DNA from: JAPYTY01 sp036338435
GTDB taxonomy: Bacteria; Acidobacteriota; UBA6911; RPQK01; JADFOI01
DNA length: 64,000 nt
NCBI GenBank assembly: GCA_036338435.1
Contig: JAYZCG010000049.1
Span: 1 to 64,000 of the forward strand
Direction of reading: 5' to 3'
Part shown: positions 7,830-14,734 of the stretch, one piece after another
Layout of the letters: each line of letters starts with the position of its first letter
How positions within the stretch are numbered: position 1 is the stretch's first letter
Translations under genes and position numbers: made by a program
Notes under the pieces: generated by a model
Seen by the model: only the letters and a program-made list of their open reading frames with translations
The model's database searches: none
What the model was told of the DNA's origin: nothing

Positions 7830-10151
7830 CTACTCCCCAAGAGCGGGAATCCATTCCTCTTCGAGTAGGGCTTCTATCGAACCTAATCGTTCGGCCAGTT
7901 GCCGAACTTCGTTATCATCCAAAGCTGTCAAGTGTCCCAAGTTAATGATAATGCGTGGACCTCCCGCATTGACCAAAGGGAAAAACAGAGACAAGGGGAG
8001 AGGCTTAATCCTCCCAAAGCGAGATCCGAGCAGAATGGAGACCACCCCCGATCGCTGACTAGCCGCATAGTGGGACCACATTCTGGGAGAAAATCCATTA
8101 ACCTCTCCCATCACAGGAACTACCTTAGGGTGTACCCCGAAGCTGACGTCCAGAAGTCCTCCCTGGGCCGTTGCCTGAGTGACCGCTTCCTGGGTTCGTG
8201 CAGTTCCCTCAATTTCAACCACTGCACCAGAACCCAGATGAATCTCGGTGCGCGGTACTCTCCCAGTCAATATACCGGAAGTGACGATAATCCCCTCAAC
8301 ACTAACGGGTTCTGGGATAAGACGATATCGTATGTTGGTCGGAAAAACGGACCATCGAGTTCCTACATCAGCTCGAACTACCTGATAATCGAAAATAAGA
8401 CTAGTCCCCTGATTGTTGGAGAGGATCACGGTACTCTCCTCTCGCAACTCTCTTTCTACCTTCTGACCTAGAAGCTCAAGTAGCTCCTGAGGATAGGTTG
8501 CCCACCGTGAAGTCAGCAACTCTGGGACGGCAACTACACCCACCCAGCGGGTATGTACTCTCTCTAGCCAAGTATCCAGCGCCTCTCCCTCAACCAAGAG
8601 TTCCGGTAAATGGAAATAGGAGGGAGACAAGACGACATCAGCATCAGCTACAGCCTGCTTCAAATCTTCTGAAAGGGTTCTTTTCATGACTTGTTCAAGC
8701 AAAATAAGTGATCCCGTTCCCGCTTCTGGTACCCCTGTGTTGAGTATTTTTACCTGAGAGCCGGATTTTCTAAGCGCCTCTTGCAATCCTGGCACAACCA
8801 CCTCGGATACCGAATCATCGGTAATGATCAGCACCTGTTCAGTAGATTTTATCCTAGCAACATCTCGAATGAGGATCTCAAACGACGGTAGCAATGAGTT
8901 ACTGTTGCTGACAGAGTCAAGTACTGGAGTCCTAGGCTCAGGCAGGGTTCCTGGCAACACTGTACACTGAACAACTAGAAGTTCCTTTCCCCCCAAAGAC
9001 TCTGCCAAATGGATCAGCGCAGGGTCTTCCAGGGCTAGAGGATAGCCACGGCGAATAATTTCTTGCCCATCAGCCCAGACTGAAGGGAAATAAATCTGAA
9101 AAAAGGTAGACTGAGAATGCTCCTCACCCCAAAATCCCACTCGCATAGCTCCGGCTCTTCCCACACTTGAGAGTTGATTGTGAATCAAGGCAGAACCGGA
9201 AAGCTGCTTTTGATGTCTGACCGATTGTGGATGCATAGACCAAGAAACATTTTGAAGCCTTAGACTACTTTTCTGATCAACCCTCAACAACTCTCCAACC
9301 TCACCGCCTCCCTCCACCGAGGCTAAACGTGCTTCTTCGACTGTCAGTTTGAGCAACGGCAAAAACCCTGTTGAAATCGCATGACTGACAATCTCCCCCA
9401 GGGCATTTTCCCTAACCTCCACTTCGACACTGACATTGTAGGGAAAGGAGAGAAGACCGGAATCAGGAACCTTAGCCACAGCTCCGGGACTGAAGGTCAA
9501 ATTGGTACCTGCTGGATCCGTGATTTTTATCTCCCGAACCTGCCGAAAAGACTGTGATACTTTCTCGGCAAGCCAGTCAAGGATCTCACGGGGATAGTGC
9601 GCTCCGGAAGTTGCCAGTAGTTCCGGAACGGCGGTTACAGAAACAAAACGCAATCGCCCACTCTTAAGCTGACCTGAAATCAAAGGCTCCTTCAAAAATT
9701 CCGGGTTTATATAGGCAAGAGCAATAACTGCGTCGGCGGTGCGTAGTTCATTCCAAGTTTCTCGCGGCCACCAGTTGCGCCAATGTTGTTTTTGTAGCAA
9801 GGTTCTAGTACTAGATGCCCGTGGAAGAGGTAGAGAATGGACATGAACTTGCGCTTCTTTTTCCAGAATGGCCTGCTCAAAAACCTCTAGAAGTAAAGGA
9901 TTGATGCTAGAATCAGACACGATCAGTACGGTTTCTCCTGCCTGGACAGAGGCCACCTCACTGATGACCTCACGGGCCGCCCGAAGTAAGGGTTCTGATC
10001 TAAACACCGGTGTGAGAGTGATGGGTTGCAGATAATGGGGCAGTTGATACCCACCTGGCATAGTGGGCCGTTGGGCCCGTATCGTTTGGGATCCACTGAA
10101 GCAGAAAAGACACGTAACGACAGGAAGTAAAAAGGCTATTAAAGTTCTCAT
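7830..10151 (-). CDS. Secreted tandem M29-like protein with degenerate metal sites
   Basis: About 773 residues from ATG 10151 (an upstream ATG at 10187 is in frame), which places a signal peptide (TLIAFLLPVVTCLFCFSGSQ) at the start. Two M29-like repeats follow. The first runs to about residue 390 and ends in DGQEIIRRGYPLALEDP. The second begins at IKSTEQVLIITDDS and ends in LGHLTALDDNEVRQLAERLG; both mirror the C-terminus of the single-domain protein at 6273-7631. The metal-ligand positions that are conserved there are replaced in both halves: the Glu site reads NVSWSMHP or LDVSFGVHP, the His site reads AMRVGFWG or VVSILLG, and no His-x-Asp remains. A non-catalytic binding role is therefore more likely than hydrolysis. 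First gene of the leftward operon. Confidence 0.6.
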   Translation of the reverse strand: MRTLIAFLLPVVTCLFCFSGSQTIRAQRPTMPGGYQLPHYLQPITLTPVFRSEPLLRAAREVISEVASVQAGETVLIVSDSSINPLLLEVFEQAILEKEAQVHVHSLPLPRASSTRTLLQKQHWRNWWPRETWNELRTADAVIALAYINPEFLKEPLISGQLKSGRLRFVSVTAVPELLATSGAHYPREILDWLAEKVSQSFRQVREIKITDPAGTNLTFSPGAVAKVPDSGLLSFPYNVSVEVEVRENALGEIVSHAISTGFLPLLKLTVEEARLASVEGGGEVGELLRVDQKSSLRLQNVSWSMHPQSVRHQKQLSGSALIHNQLSSVGRAGAMRVGFWGEEHSQSTFFQIYFPSVWADGQEIIRRGYPLALEDPALIHLAESLGGKELLVVQCTVLPGTLPEPRTPVLDSVSNSNSLLPSFEILIRDVARIKSTEQVLIITDDSVSEVVVPGLQEALRKSGSQVKILNTGVPEAGTGSLILLEQVMKRTLSEDLKQAVADADVVLSPSYFHLPELLVEGEALDTWLERVHTRWVGVVAVPELLTSRWATYPQELLELLGQKVERELREESTVILSNNQGTSLIFDYQVVRADVGTRWSVFPTNIRYRLIPEPVSVEGIIVTSGILTGRVPRTEIHLGSGAVVEIEGTARTQEAVTQATAQGGLLDVSFGVHPKVVPVMGEVNGFSPRMWSHYAASQRSGVVSILLGSRFGRIKPLPLSLFFPLVNAGGPRIIINLGHLTALDDNEVRQLAERLGSIEALLEEEWIPALGE

Positions 10152-10196
10152 ATCACGATACCAAGAGGATAGCCTTATACCAGCCATGTGGGATGG

Positions 10197-10226
10197 ATTT
10201 TACAACTTCTAACCTCCAAGATACAA
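10197..10226 (-). promoter_or_regulatory. Candidate sigma70-type promoter for the leftward operon
   Basis: On the minus strand, TTGTAT (10221-10226) and TAAAAT (10197-10202) are separated by 18 nt, about 40 nt upstream of ATG 10151. It overlaps the rightward promoter almost exactly, so the two cannot be occupied at once. No transcript data support it. Confidence 0.4.
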
Positions 10227-10227
10227 T
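10199..10227 (+). promoter_or_regulatory. Candidate sigma70-type promoter for the nitrilase gene
   Basis: TTTACA (10199-10204), a 17-nt spacer and TACAAT (10222-10227), giving a predicted start near 10234 and a leader of about 35 nt with an AAGGAG site before ATG 10269. Five of six bases match consensus in each hexamer. It lies face to face with the minus-strand promoter. Confidence 0.5.
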
Positions 10228-10268
10228 CCAAAAGGTAATGCGATAACAATAGATTAAGGAGACGTCGG

Positions 10269-11324
10269 ATGGGTGATCAATATCCAAAACTTAAGGTAGC
10301 CGCAGTGCAGGCTGCACCTGTGTTACTCGATCGAGAGGCAACTGTGGCCAAAACTTGCCACCTCATTGAAGAAGCTGGAGATGCAGGTGCTCAGGTAATT
10401 GGCTTCCCAGAATGTTATATTCCAGGTCATCCCTACTGGTATGACTTCTATGTAGCTACCGATCCGATCTGTACCACCTTTAATATAGAACTTTTCAAGA
10501 ATTCAGTCGTCGTCCCCAGTCCCGTGACTGAACAACTTGGACAGGCAGCTCGCCGCGCCAAGGCTTGGGTAGTGGTGGGTATCGCGGAAAAAGATTCAGG
10601 TAGTTTTGGGTCTATTTACAATACTCAGCTTTTCTTCGATCCTGATGGGACTCTTGTGGGCAAACATCGCAAATTGATTCCTACCATATGGGAGCGACTT
10701 GTCCATACCGGTGGAGATGGCAGTACGCTACAGACCTACCAGACTCCCTTTGGAGGTCTCTCAGGCCTGATCTGTGGAGAAAACATTAACAGCCTGGCCC
10801 GGACTACACTGTTACTAGAAGGTGAAGTTATCCACGTAGCTAGTTGGCCCGCTTTTGGAACTAAGGGCTACGAACGCCAAGCCCATACCATGGATGTCCG
10901 CATGCGTTACTATGCCTTCGAGGGACGCATTTTTGTTATCTCCTCCTGCTCGGTCTGGACCGAAGATATGAAAGATGTATTGCAATTAGATGACAAAGCA
11001 AGATCTAGTTTTATTGGGGATGGAGGCCACTCCGGCATCCTCAATCCCATAGGAGACTATATCGTAGGCCCCCAGGACAGTGGAGAAACCATTCTGTATG
11101 CTGACCTCGACCTGGAGGAGGTGACTCGAGGGAAGCTAACCCACGATGTTACGGGTCACTACCAACGCTTCGATATCTTTTCACTACAAGTCAACCGTCA
11201 GGCCTACGGGAAAAGTCCCGTTGGGTTAAGTCCTATCCAAACCGAGATCCCCCTTGCTCAGAGCGAGGAGGTTCTCCCAGATGAAGACGTTGTCTTAGCA
11301 AATCAAGAACTTGTAAAGAATTAG
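10269..11324 (+). CDS. Nitrilase
   Basis: 351 residues of the nitrilase branch (nitrile to carboxylic acid plus ammonia). The catalytic triad is visible: Glu48 in FPECYIPGHP, Lys135 in KHRKLIPT and Cys169 in LICGENINSLARTTLL. The GHPYW segment after Glu and the CGEN-N-LAR signature are typical of true nitrilases rather than carbamoylases. The length is normal for the family, and there is no export signal. Good ribosome site (AAGGAG, 8 nt). It stands alone between divergent and convergent neighbours. The substrate (aliphatic, arylaceto- or cyanide-type) cannot be told from sequence, but a nitrile-derived acid would fit the surrounding acid-degrading genes. Confidence 0.88.
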   Translation: MGDQYPKLKVAAVQAAPVLLDREATVAKTCHLIEEAGDAGAQVIGFPECYIPGHPYWYDFYVATDPICTTFNIELFKNSVVVPSPVTEQLGQAARRAKAWVVVGIAEKDSGSFGSIYNTQLFFDPDGTLVGKHRKLIPTIWERLVHTGGDGSTLQTYQTPFGGLSGLICGENINSLARTTLLLEGEVIHVASWPAFGTKGYERQAHTMDVRMRYYAFEGRIFVISSCSVWTEDMKDVLQLDDKARSSFIGDGGHSGILNPIGDYIVGPQDSGETILYADLDLEEVTRGKLTHDVTGHYQRFDIFSLQVNRQAYGKSPVGLSPIQTEIPLAQSEEVLPDEDVVLANQELVKN

Positions 11325-11449
11325 TCGACAGACCACCATGAAGCCCGCTCCTTGAGAGATCTGATACTTTTCTGCCGTGGCTAGGGCATTTTCAGGTCGC
11401 TAAAGATCTGTGTAAAACTTTTGTTCAAACCCGGGGCAGGGAATACTAG

Positions 11450-12529
11450 TCACTTTTGTGTGGCGTTCACTTGCGCTTGTCGCACTCCTGCAACAATAAA
11501 TGTCCACTGCAATTGCATTTGATCCTGAATTGACATGGCCTCAATCCCATGTCCTCTAGCTTCCTCACGAATCAAATCCTCTGCTTTGCCCCCTCGGATT
11601 AATTGAGCTTTCCACATCTCAATACGCTGCTTCCAAAGTAAGGCTTCTGGATCTGGAGGACCTAAAGTTTCTCCTACATTGGGGAGAAGAAACAAAGGCA
11701 TTTCAGATACCAAGGTTAATACATCATCACCCAGGGTACGAATGACCTCCATGGAACTAGGCCGGAATTTGCACGCAGTGGACTCATCCTGGTGATCTGA
11801 AAAATGCTGGGCCATAGCCTCTGAATCAGGACGGGTACAAAATCCTTCCTCAAGCCGGTAAAATCCCTTTTCTCCTTGACGGTCGACATCGTGAAGTCGG
11901 TAACCCATCTCATCGACAGCCTTTCTACACACGGTCTTTATCAACTCACAGCGAGAAGCCCAAGTTGGTTCAATCAGAAACCACGGACCTGCCGCAAACG
12001 CCATCCCATGTAGAGAAACATGTAGCTTAAAAGACTGACCTGCTTTCTGCCACCATTTGGCTATACTCCTATTCTCGGGCCTAGCATCAATGTCATCCTC
12101 GTTTCTAGGGAAGCCGAATTCCATGTCATCACCTGGCAATTCTCGTTTGTGATGGGTAAGATATTGGACTAAATCCATAGCATCGTCGTGCCCCGCAAAC
12201 CACTGCTTGTTGACCTCTTCTCCATCAGGATTGGCATGAGGGACAATCCACCATTGGTAATCCTTAAGAAGAGATGAATTGGGGGCAAGTTGGTCTAGAT
12301 AAACGACAAGACGATCCAAGAGGCGTGGCCCCACAGGCTCGTCTGCGTGACATCCGGCAATGAGACTGATGAGAAATTCGCCCCGTCCGAAACGGTGAGC
12401 ACGGAGAGGTCGATGACCACGGGTATACCCAATAATTTCTCCTTTCGGACGAAAAGCTATTGCATTAGAGATAATGTCCTGAAAAAGTTCCTGCATGTGT
12501 TGATTCAGCTCTGGTTTATGAAACCCCAA
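11450..12529 (-). CDS. M14-like zinc carboxypeptidase / succinylglutamate desuccinylase-type hydrolase
   Basis: 359 residues. Zinc-site features of the M14 fold are readable: GCHADEPVG (His-x-x-Glu), IVPHANPDGEEVN (the Asn/Arg region of M14 enzymes) and KLHVSLHGMAFAAGPW with the later His ligand. A downstream Glu in LVSEMPLFLLP may be the catalytic acid. No signal peptide, so a cytoplasmic peptidase or N-acyl amino-acid deacylase is likely. It diverges from the carbamoylase-like gene, with only about 50 nt between the start codons. Exact specificity unknown. Confidence 0.72.
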   Translation of the reverse strand: MGFHKPELNQHMQELFQDIISNAIAFRPKGEIIGYTRGHRPLRAHRFGRGEFLISLIAGCHADEPVGPRLLDRLVVYLDQLAPNSSLLKDYQWWIVPHANPDGEEVNKQWFAGHDDAMDLVQYLTHHKRELPGDDMEFGFPRNEDDIDARPENRSIAKWWQKAGQSFKLHVSLHGMAFAAGPWFLIEPTWASRCELIKTVCRKAVDEMGYRLHDVDRQGEKGFYRLEEGFCTRPDSEAMAQHFSDHQDESTACKFRPSSMEVIRTLGDDVLTLVSEMPLFLLPNVGETLGPPDPEALLWKQRIEMWKAQLIRGGKAEDLIREEARGHGIEAMSIQDQMQLQWTFIVAGVRQAQVNATQK

Positions 12530-12578
12530 AAAGGATATGCTAGTCGCCAGTGTTTTAAAAGAGGGGAGATATAGCCTT

Positions 12579-13508
12579 ATGAGAATAGCTGGAATTCAGC
12601 ATTCCTGCACGGAATCTAAAGAGAAAAACATCCAAAAAGCTGAGGAATTAATTAGCGCAGCTGTGAAAACCTGTAAACCCCAACTCATCTGCCTTCAAGA
12701 ACTGTTCACGACCACCTATTTCCCTAGCCAATTCGACTATGACTTCTTCGGACTCTCCGAAAGTATTCCTGGGCCCACCACCAACCGGATGGCAACATTG
12801 GCCAAAAAATATGGCATCTATATCATCGCGCCCATTTACGAAGAGGCCGAACCCAACCTCTATTTTAACAGTGCTCCACTGATATCACCGGATGGGCAAA
12901 TTTTGGGGATATACCGCAAAATCCATATACCTCTTTTCGACTACACACTAGAGGACGAAAGTGACGGCAAAAAAAAACACATTTCCTCCTACGAAAAATT
13001 CTATTATACGGGCGGAGATGAGGTTCCAATCTTCGATACTGAACTCGGCAAAATAGGAATCCTCATCTGCTGGGACAACGAGTTTCCCGAACTATGGAGA
13101 CTTATGGAAATGAAGGGAGTTGAACTAATTTTCTCTCCCTACGCAATGTCGAGGCCAACTGGTGATCTTTACATGGAGCAATGGCTTTTTGAAGCACGTT
13201 GCTGCGCTTACTACTCCTCAGCCTATGTAATGAAGGTCAATAGAATCGGGACGGAAGGTGACATGGTATATCGAGGGAGAAGCTTGGTAATAGATCCTAT
13301 AGGACAGCTCATTGCGGGTCCTGCAGATGAAGCTAAAGAAGACATTATTTGGGCCGATGTAGATTTGAAACAGGTCAGGGAGCTCAGAAGTAGAAGGCCA
13401 CGTCTCATGAATAGACGCCCTGAAGTGTACAAGGAATTATCTGAACCACTTGCAGAAAAATCGACCATTTTTCGAGGACAACCCACCTCTCATGGCAAGA
13501 CGCTTTGA
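12579..13508 (+). CDS. Nitrilase-superfamily amidase, N-carbamoylputrescine amidase-like
   Basis: 309 residues. The catalytic triad is Glu41 (LQELFTTTYF), Lys114 (YRKIHIP) and Cys164 (LICWDNEFPE). The pattern and the C-terminal RRPRLMNRRPEVY are typical of the AguB / beta-ureidopropionase group, which cleaves N-carbamoyl amines to amine, CO2 and ammonia. Start chosen at ATG 12579 because a GAGGGGAGA ribosome site sits about 10 nt upstream; a longer in-frame ATG at 12537 lacks one. It shares a short divergent region with the M14-like gene and lies upstream of a TetR regulator. AguB in polyamine synthesis is the nearest characterised match, but a carbamoyl-amide catabolic role is also possible. 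Confidence 0.82.
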   Translation: MRIAGIQHSCTESKEKNIQKAEELISAAVKTCKPQLICLQELFTTTYFPSQFDYDFFGLSESIPGPTTNRMATLAKKYGIYIIAPIYEEAEPNLYFNSAPLISPDGQILGIYRKIHIPLFDYTLEDESDGKKKHISSYEKFYYTGGDEVPIFDTELGKIGILICWDNEFPELWRLMEMKGVELIFSPYAMSRPTGDLYMEQWLFEARCCAYYSSAYVMKVNRIGTEGDMVYRGRSLVIDPIGQLIAGPADEAKEDIIWADVDLKQVRELRSRRPRLMNRRPEVYKELSEPLAEKSTIFRGQPTSHGKTL

Positions 13509-13651
13509 GTGCAAGACATTAACAACCTTCTCAGAAACGGCATATTCGATTTTCAGAGATCCCAAAGGTTTTGCAGGTGCAAACTGGTGATTCTTGCTCT
13601 GCGACCTTCCCCTATCCTCATACTACACTGAATTCAAATGACTGCAAGAAG

Positions 13652-13680
13652 TTGACAGCCATTTTCCTTACATGCATACT
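13652..13680 (+). promoter_or_regulatory. Candidate promoter of the TetR gene
   Basis: TTGACA (13652-13657, perfect -35), a 17-nt spacer and CATACT (13675-13680). The predicted start falls at or next to ATG 13688, which implies an almost leaderless mRNA. The -10 hexamer lies inside the left half of the operator palindrome. Confidence 0.5.
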
Positions 13681-13698
13681 GGTTGGTATGTATGTAAG
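13667..13698. promoter_or_regulatory. TetR operator palindrome over the regulator's own start codon
   Basis: The arms CTTACATGCATAC (13667-13679) and GTATGTATGTAAG (13686-13698) match in 12 of 13 positions around a 6-nt centre. TetR/NemR-type regulators bind such palindromes and usually repress their own gene. Here binding would cover both the -10 element and the start codon. Confidence 0.65.
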
Positions 13699-14308
13699 AA
13701 AAACCCCCAAAAACCCAGATCAAACACGCTACAACATAATCCAAGCGGCCTATTGGGAAATTTACCGCCAGGGCTTTCGTTCTGCCAGCCTCAGTAGAAT
13801 TCTAGCCCAGACTGGCGTTACAAAGGGGGCCCTTTATCATCACTTCCCGAACAAAAAAGCCCTGGGCTATGCGGTCGTGGAAGAGATAATACAGCCGCTG
13901 ATTTACCAAATTTGGATCCTGCCTATTGAAACAGCTGAGACCCCATTAGGAGCGATTCGTGCCATCCAACAGGCAATGGAAGGCAATCTTTCTGCCGGAG
14001 CCTGCGAATTGGGATGCCCCTTGAATAATCTGGCCCAGGAGATGTCCCACCTCGATGAGGGATTCCGGAAACGACTGGACAAGGTTTTTCAACTCTGGCA
14101 GGAAGCCCTCACAAAAGCCTTTCTGGAAGCGCAGCAACAGTCCGAAATTAGATCCGAAGTTGATCCAGAGAAATCTGCTGCCTTTATTGTAGCGACTGTC
14201 GAGGGAAGTATAGGGATGGCGAAAAGCGCCCAGGATTCTGATCCCTGGAGCGCCTGTAAAGAGGGACTAGAAGACTACATTGATAGCTTGTTGATCCCCA
14301 ATCCATGA
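13688..14308 (+). CDS. TetR-family transcriptional regulator, NemR-like C-terminal domain
   Basis: 206 residues from ATG 13688. The TetR helix-turn-helix is at about residues 34-55 (SLSRILAQTGVTKGALYHHF). The ligand domain carries GACELGCPLNNLAQEM with Cys106 and Cys110. A Cys in this GCPL-NLA segment is shared with the NemR-type (TetR_C_11) branch, where it senses electrophiles (known for NemR; sensing here is inferred). A longer reading frame begins at 13571, but 13688 fits both the HTH position and the operator/promoter layout. Targets besides itself are unknown; the divergent and downstream transport and amidase genes are candidates. Confidence 0.85.
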   Translation: MYVRKTPKNPDQTRYNIIQAAYWEIYRQGFRSASLSRILAQTGVTKGALYHHFPNKKALGYAVVEEIIQPLIYQIWILPIETAETPLGAIRAIQQAMEGNLSAGACELGCPLNNLAQEMSHLDEGFRKRLDKVFQLWQEALTKAFLEAQQQSEIRSEVDPEKSAAFIVATVEGSIGMAKSAQDSDPWSACKEGLEDYIDSLLIPNP

Positions 14309-14360
14309 AACTTGACAACCCCATTGTCACCATCCATACTGAGCCTCGCGCAACCGCATT

Positions 14361-14515
14361 TGTCATGGTTGGATGCACGGGAAGTTCGGTGAAAGTCCGA
14401 CGCTGCCCTCGCAACTGTGAGCAGGAACGAAATCTATTATCGGTGACTGCTACCTAGCACACCGAGTGGAAGGATGGGTTTTCCTGTAAGCCAGGAGACC
14501 GGTTCGGCTATGACC
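14361..14515 (+). ncRNA. Cobalamin (B12) riboswitch
   Basis: The conserved cobalamin aptamer elements occur in order: GGATGCACGGGAAG (14371-14384), TCGGTGAAAGTCCGA (14386-14400), CTGCCCTCGCAACTGT (14403-14418) and the B12 box AAGCCAGGAGACC (14488-14500). Closing-stem arms GTCAT (14362-14366) and ATGAC (14510-14514) pair. It sits upstream of a BtuB-like receptor, the classic target, so adenosyl- or methylcobalamin should shut off receptor synthesis. A GCTTCC/GGAAGC hairpin (14524-14540) immediately followed by the Shine-Dalgarno-like AAGGGGG suggests control of translation start. The exact 5' edge is approximate. Confidence 0.92.
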
Positions 14516-14551
14516 TCTTTAACGCTTCCGATGGGGAAGCAAGGGGGTAAT

Positions 14552-14632
14552 ATGAGTTCTACCTTTTCTTTTTTGGAGTTCCGGGGTTCTAAAGTTGCTT
14601 TCACCTGGAGCATCCTTTTTATGAAAGCCTAG
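14552..14632 (+). CDS. Possible 26-residue leader ORF between riboswitch and receptor gene
   Basis: ATG 14552 lies 4 nt after AAGGGGG, the best ribosome site in the region. It opens a 26-codon frame (begins MSSTFSFLEF, ends ILFMKA) that stops 102 nt before the preferred receptor start. The riboswitch expression platform would therefore control this frame directly and the receptor only indirectly. It may be a chance frame. No homologue recognised. Confidence 0.25.
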   Translation: MSSTFSFLEFRGSKVAFTWSILFMKA

Positions 14633-14734
14633 TTCAGAATTTCTGAAGATCTCTATCTGTAAAAGTTATAGGTGAGCCACTACGTACGGAACGACAGTAG
14701 CACACCCGCCTATAGCAAGAAACGGGACCTGCCA

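Noticed and set aside
12537..12578. Longer N-terminus of the carbamoylputrescine amidase-like protein
   Set aside because: The added 14 residues are not family-like and have no ribosome site, while 12579 has a strong one.
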